A DNA stretch of 64,000 bases from an uncultured Amphritea sp. (GCF_937127095.1 NZ_CAKZLP010000011.1:1-64000); one strand, 5' to 3'; positions 51,027-60,560 are shown, numbered from the stretch's first letter. The notes: a model not told the origin generated them from the sequence alone. Translations and numbers: made by a program.

Positions 51027-52688
51027 TTACTGTTTAACGCTGGTTGTCCCTTCTTTTTTTGAACGTTTATGCTCATACATCCGTTTATCTGCCAGGGATA
51101 AACACTCAGATAAATTGACAGATTCATAGCTGTTTGCAACCCCATAGCTGAGGCTTGCCTGTTGCCAGCCGGCCTGTCTTAATTCCTGTTCGGTTTGAGT
51201 GATAAGTTGTGAGATCTTTGTCAGCACGTTTTTATCGTTCTGTTTTCTAACGATAAGCCAGATAAATTCATCGCCACCGGTTCGAAAAACGTCACCGGCT
51301 CCCTGCAGGTTGCGCTGCATTATCCCGGCGCATTCAATTAAATACCTATCGCCTTGTTCGTGTCCTTGTGTGTCATTCAACTGTTTGAAATTGTCAAAAT
51401 CGATGAAGGTTAGATAATAGGCTGAGGATAGCTTATCAAGCGTTTCACTCAGTAAGTGACGATTACCTACCTGGGTCAGGGGATCTATTCGCGAGAGCGT
51501 GTAACTGCGGTAATATTCCTTTTGCTGCAGGTGAATCCATTCGGATAAAGACAACATAATACAGATACAATCAACCGCTAAAGCCAGTAATACAACGAGT
51601 TCAGGTAACAGAATCCCATTGACCAGTTTGGTATGAGAAAGCACGTAGTACGCCAAAGCCAGACCATAGGTCAGGTTTCCCACCAGATAATATTTGGCAC
51701 GATAGTCACTTTTCCCCAGCATGAAGAAGCCGATACTGATGGATATGGGAATCCACAAGGCCGCAATTAAGTGTGAAATTAAGTAGCTTGTTGCAAACGG
51801 TAACACCCACATCAGTATACCCAGAGCAGCACTGATGAGAGAAAAGCCGTGCAAAAATTTGCTTAGTTTTGAATAGTCCTGGGGGCAGTCAAATAACATT
51901 TTAGTAAACTGGCTTGCCGCAGCAATGGCAAAGGGAAAAATCAGCATGCCGGCATACGCAGGATTGATTGCTGAAATGTTGAACAGATAACTCAGCTGAC
52001 CCGATGCGGCAAACCAGCCAAGGCCATGCAAGCCCACATAACCTGCGCATGCCAGAATGATCATCTGTCGGGTGCGTATATAGGTGAAAACAGCCATCAG
52101 AGCCAGTGTTAACATCACTGTAATGCTGATAGTTGTCAGTATATTGTCCTGAAACTGTTGATAATAAAACTGAGATTCAGGTATTAACCTGATCGTTACC
52201 GGGACGGAAAATACCTTCGCTTCAATATGAATCCATAGTTCAACGGTGTCGCCACTCTCAATATAGAGTGGAAAAGCTTGCGCATGAGCTAACTTAGCAT
52301 TGGTCGCGGAACCCTGACTGAAGTCTGCATGACCAACGGCAGCATCGGTAGTGCTTTGCCAATAGGCCTGGCCCTGATCGAGATAGTTGGCATGTAGATT
52401 CACAAACCATCTCTCTCTGTTATTGCTGGTATTGTGAATAACCAGTTTGGTGACAAAAGCGCCGCGCAGACCGATGGTGGAGTCTACCGTCGGCGAAGCT
52501 TGATAGAGCTGCCTGATATCTGAAAGTGTTGCAGGGGGAGGGGCTGAATCAGCACGCCGCCATAAATTAAACTCTTTGATTGCAGATTCTTGTTGCAGAG
52601 GCAGGGAGATCGGGCCTTGGGCATAACAAGTGCCACTGTTTAGCATAATGACCAGCATGCTAAACAGCACTATAAATCCAAGTTTCAT
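51027..52688 (-). CDS. Diguanylate cyclase with 7TM-DISM sensor
   Basis: A 553-residue membrane protein. A signal peptide (FSMLVIMLNSGTCYA) is followed by a periplasmic 7TMR-DISMED2 domain (about 30-180), a seven-segment membrane region (about 185-375), and a C-terminal GGDEF domain with the intact catalytic motif RTGGDEF and NRHLLSETL near its start. It should make c-di-GMP in response to an external ligand, possibly a carbohydrate. No inhibitory RxxD site is obvious before GGDEF. Confidence 0.87.
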   Translation of the reverse strand: MKLGFIVLFSMLVIMLNSGTCYAQGPISLPLQQESAIKEFNLWRRADSAPPPATLSDIRQLYQASPTVDSTIGLRGAFVTKLVIHNTSNNRERWFVNLHANYLDQGQAYWQSTTDAAVGHADFSQGSATNAKLAHAQAFPLYIESGDTVELWIHIEAKVFSVPVTIRLIPESQFYYQQFQDNILTTISITVMLTLALMAVFTYIRTRQMIILACAGYVGLHGLGWFAASGQLSYLFNISAINPAYAGMLIFPFAIAAASQFTKMLFDCPQDYSKLSKFLHGFSLISAALGILMWVLPFATSYLISHLIAALWIPISISIGFFMLGKSDYRAKYYLVGNLTYGLALAYYVLSHTKLVNGILLPELVVLLALAVDCICIMLSLSEWIHLQQKEYYRSYTLSRIDPLTQVGNRHLLSETLDKLSSAYYLTFIDFDNFKQLNDTQGHEQGDRYLIECAGIMQRNLQGAGDVFRTGGDEFIWLIVRKQNDKNVLTKISQLITQTEQELRQAGWQQASLSYGVANSYESVNLSECLSLADKRMYEHKRSKKEGTTSVKQ

Positions 52689-52845
52689 TTACGATTCAAT
52701 ACCTCTATCCCAGAAATACAATTATTGCCCATAGGGTTCTGGTCTACAAGTCAGTATCAGGCATTTCAAGCGGATGGCATTGGTTTTAAAGGCCTGGACG
52801 TTCACACTTGGTTTGCTCAGCACCGGCGGCAGGATGATCTGTATT

Positions 52846-53739
52846 TCACCTGTCCCTCAGTCCCGAAAGCCCCTTTCGCAGGTGTTCCAAAAACAGTTTT
52901 ACTTTCTCCAGTGGGTATTTTCTTCCCGAGTATAGTGCGTATAACACAAGGTCTTCCGGTTCGCTGGTAAGTTCAATTGGGATAAGGTCACCGCTGTCTA
53001 TCTCTGCCTGGCATGCATGAGTGGGTAAGATGGCGAAGCCCAGCCCTTTCAGTGCCGCGGCTTTAGCCATGAGGCCGCTGTTGACCTTATAGCTGGACTG
53101 CACCTGAATGGTCTGGTTCTGTTTAAACCGCCAGGGCATTCCCTGTAGTACAGAGAGTGTGGTTATACAGGGCATTTTCCGCAGTTCATCCAGCGAATGT
53201 GGCAATCGGTGATGTTTCAGTAACCGGGGAGCGACAACCACGCAACTTGGCCAGCGCAGTATCTCTTTAGCGATCCAGCCAGAATCTTCCAATGGGCCAC
53301 GGCCAAAGCGTAGCACCAGATCGTACCCTTCTAACAAACCTTCCGTCGGATTGAGCTGGGTATCACAGCTCAGTTCTATTTTCGGGTGAAGCGAGCAAAA
53401 GTCCGCGATGCTTTCAGCCAGAAAGGGGAGATCAGGCATGATTATTTTAAGATGACCGGAAAGACTGTCACTCTGCAGAGAAACATCTGCCAGTACATCA
53501 TTCATTGCCTGAATGAGAGGTGTCATGGAATGGTAAAGTTGTTTGCCAGCAGGGGTTGGGATCATCTTGCGTGTGGTGCGCTCCAATAAGCGCACATTTA
53601 ACTGCTGCTCTAATAAAGCGACATGGCGGCTGACGTTGGATGCAGGCAGTTGCAGTTGATCGGCGGCCAGCTTAAAGCTCAGTTGTTGATATACCGTCTG
53701 AAAGCTGAGTAACCATCGGGGGTCAATTTTCTCAATCAT
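52846..53739 (-). CDS. LysR-family regulator
   Basis: A 297-residue LysR protein with helix-turn-helix (FKLAADQLQLPASNVSRHVALLEQQLN) and an effector domain ending in LYSGRKYPLEKVKLFLEHL. It is divergent from the FAD monooxygenase, with a 103-base shared control region, so it probably regulates that gene. Confidence 0.88.
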   Translation of the reverse strand: MIEKIDPRWLLSFQTVYQQLSFKLAADQLQLPASNVSRHVALLEQQLNVRLLERTTRKMIPTPAGKQLYHSMTPLIQAMNDVLADVSLQSDSLSGHLKIIMPDLPFLAESIADFCSLHPKIELSCDTQLNPTEGLLEGYDLVLRFGRGPLEDSGWIAKEILRWPSCVVVAPRLLKHHRLPHSLDELRKMPCITTLSVLQGMPWRFKQNQTIQVQSSYKVNSGLMAKAAALKGLGFAILPTHACQAEIDSGDLIPIELTSEPEDLVLYALYSGRKYPLEKVKLFLEHLRKGLSGLRDR

Positions 53740-53842
53740 TATTCACTCATAAAATGGGATTAACAACCCAATAATACCTTATTTATCCTGAATGATGGCT
53801 TTGTGACAATCTCTGCCCAGTTTAATTAATGAGGTAGTGCAG

Positions 53843-54958
53843 ATGAGCAACATCGATCGAATCGCCATTGTCGGCGCAGGCGTTGCCGGGATGGCGCTGG
53901 CGATACTCTCCGCAAAGCAGGGTTATCAGGTGAGTCTGTATGAGCGTGACAGTCAGGTCTCATCCATGGGGGCGGGTGTCACTTTATGGGCAAATGCTGT
54001 TTATATTATGCAGCAGATGGGGTTGGAAAAAGAGCTGATGCATCTGGGGGGAAACCCTCGCTTTATGCGTCAGTTTAATCAGCAGGGAGTCCTGTTGGGT
54101 GAGCTTGATATTGAGACTATGAATAGTCTGAGTGGCTTTACCAGTGTGACGATATTACGTCGGGATCTAATGAACATACTCGACAGCGCATTAGATGGCC
54201 TGGGTGTTGAGAGACAGTTCAATTGCACTATCACGCCAGAGGCGATTGCAGGGTTAAAGCAAGACTTTGATCTGGTGGTCGGAGCCGATGGGCGAATGCA
54301 TTCGGTGGTGCGTCAGGTCTTATATCAGGGAAAGATAACTCCCCGCTATCAGGGCTTCGTCAATATTATCGGTATCAGTCAGATGGACGAAGCTTCAGAT
54401 AACGCCATTCATGATTATCGTGGCCTTGGTGAGCGCTTTGGCATCGTCCCGGTTGCTCCCGATGTCTGTTATTGGGCTGCTGCCTGGAGCACATCTATGG
54501 ATAAAGATCGGCCACTATCTGGCTGGTATGAAGAGATGCACCGGCGTTTTCTGGGCTGGCCTGAAGCGCTGCAGTGTGTGCTCAGCTCTTATGATAAAGC
54601 ATCTCTCAGAGCTATTTTCGTTCATGATCTTGATCCTTTACCCTATTGGCATGAGGACAATCTGCTAATGATTGGAGATGCTGCCCATGCGCCGTTGCCA
54701 ACGTCAGGGCAGGGAGCCTGTCAGGCGCTGGAAGATGCATGGCATCTTGTCCGGATTCTGGCGGAAGAGGATGAGCTGGATAGCGCTCTGACCGCTTTTT
54801 ATCAACGACGGATCGAGAAGGCTTCTGCCACACAAGCGGCTGGAAGAGCGTTAGCACAGGGGATATTTGCAGCTCATTCTGAGCCTCCTGCGTCTGTTTC
54901 AGATATTTCGCTGGAGCAGTTAACTCAGTTCTGGATGCAGGGACTGGCGGTTGAGTAA
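53843..54958 (+). CDS. FAD-dependent aromatic hydroxylase-type monooxygenase
   Basis: A 371-residue flavoprotein monooxygenase with the FAD-binding IAIVGAGVAGMALAILSAKQG, the DG motif LVVGADGRMHSVVR, and the GD motif LLMIGDAAHAPLPTSGQG. This group hydroxylates aromatic or related compounds using NAD(P)H and oxygen. GAGG upstream favours ATG 53843. The divergent LysR is the likely regulator; the substrate is unknown. Confidence 0.87.
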   Translation: MSNIDRIAIVGAGVAGMALAILSAKQGYQVSLYERDSQVSSMGAGVTLWANAVYIMQQMGLEKELMHLGGNPRFMRQFNQQGVLLGELDIETMNSLSGFTSVTILRRDLMNILDSALDGLGVERQFNCTITPEAIAGLKQDFDLVVGADGRMHSVVRQVLYQGKITPRYQGFVNIIGISQMDEASDNAIHDYRGLGERFGIVPVAPDVCYWAAAWSTSMDKDRPLSGWYEEMHRRFLGWPEALQCVLSSYDKASLRAIFVHDLDPLPYWHEDNLLMIGDAAHAPLPTSGQGACQALEDAWHLVRILAEEDELDSALTAFYQRRIEKASATQAAGRALAQGIFAAHSEPPASVSDISLEQLTQFWMQGLAVE

Positions 54959-55006
54959 TGGATGCTTACCGCTGACCCTTACCGTATTCTTTTCAGCTGT
55001 GGGGTC

Positions 55007-55034
55007 TTGACTCAGTGCAGGCTTCTGCTAAATT
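55007..55034 (+). promoter_or_regulatory. Putative promoter of the rsgA leader transcript
   Basis: TTGACT at 55007-55012 and an extended -10 TGCTAAATT (TAAATT at 55029-55034) are spaced by 16 bases. The predicted leader before rsgA is about 170 bases. Confidence 0.5.
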
Positions 55035-55073
55035 GAGCACTCTTTATAAATAACACACCACTGGAGGGGATCG

Positions 55074-55109
55074 ATGATTGTAGTCAACACCTTCCGGGCA
55101 CTCTGCTGA
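55074..55109 (+). CDS. Putative 11-residue leader peptide upstream of rsgA
   Basis: A mini-ORF, MIVVNTFRALC, starts at ATG 55074 with a strong GGAGGGG ribosome site and ends TGA at 55107-55109. It is followed by two hairpins: CCCGGTT/AACCGGG (about 55133-55150) and GGGG-CTTCCG-CCCC (about 55149-55163). A translated leader followed by hairpins suggests translation-coupled control of rsgA. This is inference from layout only. Confidence 0.4.
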   Translation: MIVVNTFRALC

Positions 55110-55209
55110 ACTCAGCCAAGCTGATCGCGCTGCCCGGTTACTGAACCGGGGGCTTCCGCCCCTATGGATTAATTTCTGGACGCTACTCAGGTATGCGTCA
55201 GGGGTTCTT

Positions 55210-56253
55210 ATGACTACTATTTCTCCTTTGTCCCAACTGGGATGGAAACCTTTTTTTCAGCAACAGCTTACCCTCGAAGAACTAGCAGACTATCAGCCTG
55301 CCCGCGTAGCGGTGCAACATCGTTCGCAGTATGAACTGTATAGTGAGGAGGGCCGAAAGATCCTCCAGGCTTCATCCAATCAGCCTTCTCTTGTCGTGGG
55401 GGACTGGGTGCTGCTCGACCGTGAAGAGGGCTTTTATCGTGCGCTGGAGCGTCTCTCGTGTTTCTCCCGTAAGGCGGCGGGCAGCAGGATATCCGAGCAG
55501 CTGATAGCCGCCAATGTGGATACGGTGTTTATCACCTGCGCCCTTAATCAGAACTTCTCTCTCAGCCGCATAGAGCGTTATCTGGCCCTGACCCGCGAAG
55601 CAGGGGCTGAGGCTGTTGTCGTGCTGACTAAAGCCGATCTCTGTGATGATCCGTACAGCCTGGTTAGTCAGGTTCAGGCGCTGGATAGCCGGTTGCTGGT
55701 TGAAGCGGTGAATGCGCTGGATCAGCAAAGCACCGAGGTATTAGCTCCCTGGTGTCGGGCAGGCAGTACCGTGGCGCTGTTAGGATCATCCGGTGTAGGT
55801 AAATCAACGCTGATTAATAGTCTGATGGGCTGCCCGGTGCAGCACACCCAGTCAGCCCGTGAAGACGATGACCGGGGCCGGCATACCACGACCGCCCGAT
55901 CACTGCATCTGATTCCCGGTGGCGGCGTCTTGCTTGATACGCCGGGAATGCGTGAGTTGCAGCTGAGCAGTTGTGAAGCCGGTATCGAAGCAACCTTCGC
56001 CGATATCAGTGCGCTGGTATCAGCATGCCGGTTCACTGACTGTCAGCATCAGAATGAACCCGGTTGTGCGGTTCAGGCAGCCCTGCAAGCATCGCAGATC
56101 GACCAGCGGCGGCTGACGAACTACCTCAAACTGATGCAGGAGCAAGCGCGCAACAGTCTGACACTGGCACAGAGCAGAGCGAAAGAGCGTTCTCTGAGCC
56201 GATACTACCGTAAGGTGCTGCACGAGAGTGTTAAGCTGAAAAAGAGCGAATAA
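55210..56253 (+). CDS. rsgA: Ribosome small-subunit GTPase A
   Basis: A 347-residue circularly permuted GTPase that helps mature the 30S subunit. The N-terminal OB-like region is followed by NVDTVFITCALNQNFSLSRIERYL, G4 VLTKADL, G1 LLGSSGVGKSTL, switch region GRHTTTARSL, G3 LDTPGMREL, and a zinc knuckle near the C terminus (CRFTDCQHQNEPGC). Preceded by a structured leader with a mini-ORF. Confidence 0.95.
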   Translation: MTTISPLSQLGWKPFFQQQLTLEELADYQPARVAVQHRSQYELYSEEGRKILQASSNQPSLVVGDWVLLDREEGFYRALERLSCFSRKAAGSRISEQLIAANVDTVFITCALNQNFSLSRIERYLALTREAGAEAVVVLTKADLCDDPYSLVSQVQALDSRLLVEAVNALDQQSTEVLAPWCRAGSTVALLGSSGVGKSTLINSLMGCPVQHTQSAREDDDRGRHTTTARSLHLIPGGGVLLDTPGMRELQLSSCEAGIEATFADISALVSACRFTDCQHQNEPGCAVQAALQASQIDQRRLTNYLKLMQEQARNSLTLAQSRAKERSLSRYYRKVLHESVKLKKSE

Positions 56254-56267
56254 GGGTTACTAACAGA

Positions 56268-56293
56268 GATGCGCATCGATGATGGTGCGCATC
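56268..56293 (+). terminator. Hairpin after rsgA
   Basis: GATGCGCA (56268-56275) pairs with TGCGCATC (56286-56293). It is followed by TTCTCC rather than a T run, so it is a weak terminator candidate. Confidence 0.45.
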
Positions 56294-56466
56294 TTCTCCT
56301 CTGATATTAATCCGATACAGTTCGTTTTTAACCCGTCGATTAGTGTAAAATGCAGCCCAAAACAGAGGCTGTAACCGGGCTAAATCTACAACCAGCTAAG
56401 CCTGTGCAATCTCTTTGTCGGTAGTGATATCGATATTCTTATAAAAGTTTCCGATAGAGTATTCAG

Positions 56467-58659
56467 ATGGAAATCAAAGTTAATTTTTTAGAAAACCTCA
56501 GGCTTGAAGCTAAGTTTGACGATTTCACGGTCACCGCCGATCAGCCGATCCGTTATAAGGGGGATGGTTCTGCCCCCAGCCCATTTGACTACTTTCTGGC
56601 GTCATCAGCGCTCTGTGCTGCTTATTTTGTTAAGGTTTACTGTAACGCCCGGAATATACCGACCGATGATATCCGTCTCTCCCAGAGTAATATCGTTGAT
56701 CCGGAAAACCGTTATAACCAGATCTTCCAGATTCGCGTTGAACTGCCTGAGTCGATCTCCGACAAAGATCGCACCGGCATTCTGCGTTCCATCGAACGTT
56801 GTACCGTGAAGAAAGTGGTACAGGAGGGGCCGGAGTTTAAGATCGAAACCGTTGAAAATCTGGATGCCGATGCCTCGATTATGGCGATGGGGATCCCTGA
56901 TGATGGTGTGAACACCATGATTGAGGGGAAAGATCTGCCGCTGGAGAAAACCATCGCTAACATGACCGGCCTTCTCGAAGGGCTGGGCATGAAGATCGAG
57001 ATTACCTCCTGGCGTAATATCGTGCCCAACGTCTGGTCGCTGAATATCCGTGATGCAGCCTCAGAGCTTTGTTTTACCAACGGTAAAGGCTCAACCAAAG
57101 AGAGTGCGCTCTGTTCCGCGCTGGGTGAGTTTATCGAGCGTTTGAGTTGTAACTTTTTCTACAACGATCAGTTCTTCGGTGAAGAGCTGGCTAATGCGGA
57201 ATTTGTGCATTATCCAAATGAGAAGTGGTTCCCGCTGACAGGGGATGATTCCATTCCGGAGGGGTTGCTGGATGACTACTGTCTGGAGATCTACAACCCG
57301 GATGGTGAGCTGCAGGGTTCTAATCTGATCGATACCAATTCCGGTAACTATGAGCGGGGTATCTGTGCGATTCCTTATGTGCGCCAGTCTGATAATGAAA
57401 CCGTCTATTTTCCCTCTAACCTGTTGGAAAACCTCTTTCTCAGTAACGGCATGAGTGCCGGTAACAACCTGTTCGAAGCGAAAGTGCAGTGTCTTTCAGA
57501 GATTTTCGAGCGGGCCGTAAAGCGGCAGATCATCGAACAGGAGATCGTGCTCCCGGATGTACCTCAGTCTGTTCTGGAAAAATTTCCAGGCATTCTGGCC
57601 GGTATTCAGGGGCTTGAAGAGCAGGGCTTCCCGGTGGTTATCAAGGACGCATCTCTGGGGGGTCAGTTCCCGGTGATGTGTGTGACTCTGATGAACCCTC
57701 GTACCGGCGGTGTGTTTGCCTCTTTTGGAGCACATCCCAGTTTTGAAGTCGCGCTGGAGCGCAGCCTCACAGAGTTGCTACAGGGCCGAAGCTTTGAGGG
57801 TCTGAATGATCTGCCACCGCCGACATTTAACAGCCTTGCGGTCACTGAGCCGAATAACTTTGTTGAGCACTTTATCGACTCAACCGGTGTGATCTCCTGG
57901 CGTTTCTTCAGTGCTAAGCATGACTACGGGTTTGTTGAGTGGGATTTCTCCGGTACCAACGAGGAGGAGTGTGGCCGTCTGATGGCGATCCTTGAAGCGA
58001 TGGGTAAAGAGGTCTATGTCGCCACGTTTAATGGCTTCGGGCCTGATCAGAGCGCGTCTGCTTGCCGGATTCTGGTGCCGGACTACTCTGAGATCTATCC
58101 GGTGGAGGATCTTGTCTGGGATAACACCAATAAAGCTGTTTATTTCCGTGAAGATATTCTCAACATCCACGCACTGGATGATGAACAGCTGGCTGATCTG
58201 GTTGAACGGCTGGAAGAGAGTGAAGAGGATAACTACACCGAGATCAAGACCTTTATCGGTATTGAATTCGATGAAAACACTGTCTGGGGACAGCTCACCA
58301 TTCTGGAGTTGAAGATTCTCACCTATCTGGCCCTGCAACAGCATGAAGATGCACTGGAGCTGGTGGAGAGCTTCCTGCAATACAATGACAACACGGTTGA
58401 ACGGGGACTCTTCTATCGGGCGATGAGTGCGGTGCTGACAATCGTGCTGGATGATGAGCTGGAGCTGGACGATTACCTGCACAGTCTGCGGCGGATGTTT
58501 GGCGCAGAGATGATGGAAAATGTGGTTGGTTCTGTAAATGCTGAGGTGAAGTTCTACGGTCTGACACCCACCAGTATGAAGCTGGAAGGTCTGGACAAAC
58601 ATCTGCGTCTGATTGAGAGCTATAAGAAGCTGCATCAAGCGAGACAGGCGAATATCTAA
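56467..58659 (+). CDS. ycaO: OsmC-YcaO fusion protein
   Basis: A 730-residue protein with an N-terminal OsmC-like domain (about 1-145: PSPFDYFLASSALCAAYFVKVYC) and a YcaO domain (about 160-560: KGSTKESALCSALGEFIERLSCNFF, EAKVQCLSEIFERAVKR). The extra C-terminal part is helical. YcaO proteins use ATP to activate amide backbones; E. coli YcaO is tied to RimO-dependent methylthiolation of ribosomal protein S12. The OsmC part, absent in E. coli YcaO, carries one cysteine in SALCAAY and another later in ERCTVKKV, matching the redox-active pair of OsmC/Ohr. It is monocistronic with a bidirectional terminator after it. Confidence 0.87.
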   Translation: MEIKVNFLENLRLEAKFDDFTVTADQPIRYKGDGSAPSPFDYFLASSALCAAYFVKVYCNARNIPTDDIRLSQSNIVDPENRYNQIFQIRVELPESISDKDRTGILRSIERCTVKKVVQEGPEFKIETVENLDADASIMAMGIPDDGVNTMIEGKDLPLEKTIANMTGLLEGLGMKIEITSWRNIVPNVWSLNIRDAASELCFTNGKGSTKESALCSALGEFIERLSCNFFYNDQFFGEELANAEFVHYPNEKWFPLTGDDSIPEGLLDDYCLEIYNPDGELQGSNLIDTNSGNYERGICAIPYVRQSDNETVYFPSNLLENLFLSNGMSAGNNLFEAKVQCLSEIFERAVKRQIIEQEIVLPDVPQSVLEKFPGILAGIQGLEEQGFPVVIKDASLGGQFPVMCVTLMNPRTGGVFASFGAHPSFEVALERSLTELLQGRSFEGLNDLPPPTFNSLAVTEPNNFVEHFIDSTGVISWRFFSAKHDYGFVEWDFSGTNEEECGRLMAILEAMGKEVYVATFNGFGPDQSASACRILVPDYSEIYPVEDLVWDNTNKAVYFREDILNIHALDDEQLADLVERLEESEEDNYTEIKTFIGIEFDENTVWGQLTILELKILTYLALQQHEDALELVESFLQYNDNTVERGLFYRAMSAVLTIVLDDELELDDYLHSLRRMFGAEMMENVVGSVNAEVKFYGLTPTSMKLEGLDKHLRLIESYKKLHQARQANI

Positions 58660-58704
58660 CGTTTTTATCCCTGTATAAAGGGTCGGGCATCAGGTTAGAT
58701 AAAC

Positions 58705-58735
58705 AAAAAAGACAAACCGGGGTTTGTCTTTTTTT
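58705..58735. terminator. Bidirectional terminator between ycaO and parA-like gene
   Basis: GACAAACC (58711-58718) and GGTTTGTC (58721-58728) are flanked by an A run and a T run. It serves both convergent genes. Confidence 0.9.
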
Positions 58736-58793
58736 GTTTTGAACTCAGGACGTTCTGCTATTCACTGCTTATACGAGCACTTAATAAAAGCAC

Positions 58794-59840
58794 TTATAGC
58801 GATGGAATCACCGTTTCATCATGATTTTTAACGTCACCCAGGAGGATAGTTTTGTTTCCGGTGATTGTTCTTACCAGCGCAGAGTAATCGGCAGCACCGT
58901 CTCCGTCGGGCAGAAATTCAAAGATGGTTTCTCCATGGGAGGGCGAGCGGCTTAGCTGCTCGTCATACCGGATCGGTGTGCACACCTTATCTCCGTATAG
59001 GCTCTGCAGCTTACGGTAGATGTTTTGCGGCTGTTCAACCCGGGTATCGAGAAAGGTCGGCAGAATGTAATTGAGATCGATCTCTTTGTATTTCTTTATC
59101 GCATGGAGGTTCTTGGTAAACTCAGCCAGACCATGCAGCGACATGACTTCCAGTGATACCGGTGTCAGCACTTCGGTGGCATAAAAAAGCACGTTGACGG
59201 TTAACTGATCCCAGCCGGGAGAGGTGTCGATGATGACATAGTCATACTCTTTATCCAGATTCTCCATCGCTTCGGACAGGGTCCACTCAGAACCAAAACT
59301 TTTTTTATCAATAATTCGTTTGACGCCCGCCAGGGATCGTCCCCCGCCGAGCAGAAACAGATTTGGCCGCGCCTCTATGATGGTCTCTTTAGGCGTCAGT
59401 TCACCGGTTAGCAGCTCGGTCAGACCTGCCGGGGGTTTTTTACCTAACATAAAGGACGACTGACCCTGAGTATCGGTATCGATCAGCAGCACTTTATAGC
59501 CCGCCATCGCCAGGCCAGCGCTGAGATTTACGGCGGTTGTGGTTTTTCCCACCCCGCCTTTGCTGAGTGATACACAAATTTTCCTCGGAGTTTTCTGGCC
59601 TTGAGGAGGGGTAGGGGGTTGCAAACTTTCAGCTCCGGGATTGCTGGCAACCTGAGGCTGCACCGTCGGTGCAGGAGCTGCGTGAGTAACAACTGGCTGG
59701 ATGACCTCGCTGTTATCAAGATTGATCAGAAATTTATGATCACACGCCTTGCACCGCACCACGAATCGTTTCTTCGCAGCCACTTTACTGGTATCAGCAT
59801 GGTGCTTACGAGAACAGTTAGGGCAAACAATAATAGTCAT
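58794..59840 (-). CDS. ParA-family ATPase with N-terminal zinc ribbon
   Basis: A 348-residue protein. Residues 1-40 form a zinc ribbon of the MJ0042 type (CPNCSRKHHADTS, CKACDHKF), then a Pro/Gln/Ala-rich linker to about 85, then a ParA/MinD-type ATPase with deviant Walker A KGGVGKTTTAVNL, Walker A' LIDTDTQGQ and Walker B YDYVIIDTSPG. ParA proteins move or place cell components by ATP-driven binding to DNA or membrane. There is no ParB next to it. It is the last gene of an operon with an unknown gene and a PilZ gene, so it may place something in response to c-di-GMP. Confidence 0.85.
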   Translation of the reverse strand: MTIIVCPNCSRKHHADTSKVAAKKRFVVRCKACDHKFLINLDNSEVIQPVVTHAAPAPTVQPQVASNPGAESLQPPTPPQGQKTPRKICVSLSKGGVGKTTTAVNLSAGLAMAGYKVLLIDTDTQGQSSFMLGKKPPAGLTELLTGELTPKETIIEARPNLFLLGGGRSLAGVKRIIDKKSFGSEWTLSEAMENLDKEYDYVIIDTSPGWDQLTVNVLFYATEVLTPVSLEVMSLHGLAEFTKNLHAIKKYKEIDLNYILPTFLDTRVEQPQNIYRKLQSLYGDKVCTPIRYDEQLSRSPSHGETIFEFLPDGDGAADYSALVRTITGNKTILLGDVKNHDETVIPSL

Positions 59841-60160
59841 GGGTTAGCCTTCTTAAGATCTTCCAGGATTGCCTTCAATGCAATCTTGGCCAGTCTTTCC
59901 ACTGAGACGTTTGTTTTGGACTTGGTGATAAATTTAAGACTTATTTTGCCTTTTAACTTCCAGGCATGAATAGCAAACTGGTCGCTTTCGGTTTGCCAGA
60001 TCAGCTCACCCTGGTCCTTACGCGACTCGGCTTCGTTTAAAGGTGTCGTTTCGGTGTCGCAAAAAATGAAGTTATTGAGTTGCTGCAGCTCATCGATATC
60101 GTCGCCGACCTCTTCGCTGAGCAGCATTCCCATAATATCCAGCTTTTCATTATCAGGCAT
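59837..60160 (-). CDS. Unknown protein between PilZ and ParA genes
   Basis: A 107-residue protein with an acidic N-terminal half (LLSEEVGDDIDELQQLNNF) and a C-terminal domain containing FAIHAWKLKGKISLKF and SVERLAKIALKAILEDLKK. No family is recognised. It overlaps both neighbours (eight bases with PilZ, four with ParA), so the three are translationally coupled and may form one complex. Confidence 0.7.
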   Translation of the reverse strand: MPDNEKLDIMGMLLSEEVGDDIDELQQLNNFIFCDTETTPLNEAESRKDQGELIWQTESDQFAIHAWKLKGKISLKFITKSKTNVSVERLAKIALKAILEDLKKANP

Positions 60161-60560
60161 TATTAAAAATCTCCTTGCGGAGGCGTATTAACATCTGCTC
60201 TAAGGATTTAAGAGTTTGTTCGTCGATCTTCAGCCACTGAATACCACAGATCCAGTTGCCGTCACCATCCAGAGAGGCATGAACGACCTCTCCCTCTAAG
60301 CCATCAAAGCTCTGCTCACCCAGAATCAGTTTGCAGCTCGGTTTGATATCTTCCGAGGAGATAGGGGATGCTGCTTCGATAGCGATACAGACCCCTTCCA
60401 TACTAATGTCCATTAGAGGGTATGTTTTACCGTTGGCTTCAAGTAAGTGGGTAGCCCGGTCTCCGATGGGCAAACGGTATGATTTTCGGGAGACAAGTAT
60501 TGATTCTGAATCACTCGAAATTTCTTCAAATTCAAGCGTGTCATCATTTATGAGTTTCAT
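60153..60560 (-). CDS. PilZ-domain c-di-GMP receptor
   Basis: A 135-residue PilZ protein with both binding motifs intact: RKSYR (RxxxR) at about 25-29 and DISMEG (DxSxxG) at about 52-57. It should bind c-di-GMP. It is the first gene of the operon leading to the ParA-like ATPase, and two c-di-GMP-related proteins (a GGDEF and an EAL-HDOD) are encoded within 15 kb. Confidence 0.87.
   Translation of the reverse strand: MKLINDDTLEFEEISSDSESILVSRKSYRLPIGDRATHLLEANGKTYPLMDISMEGVCIAIEAASPISSEDIKPSCKLILGEQSFDGLEGEVVHASLDGDGNWICGIQWLKIDEQTLKSLEQMLIRLRKEIFNNA

Noticed and set aside
52725..52970. 81-codon forward frame between the cyclase and LysR genes
   Set aside because: It overlaps the 3' end of the reverse-strand LysR gene and has no family resemblance.
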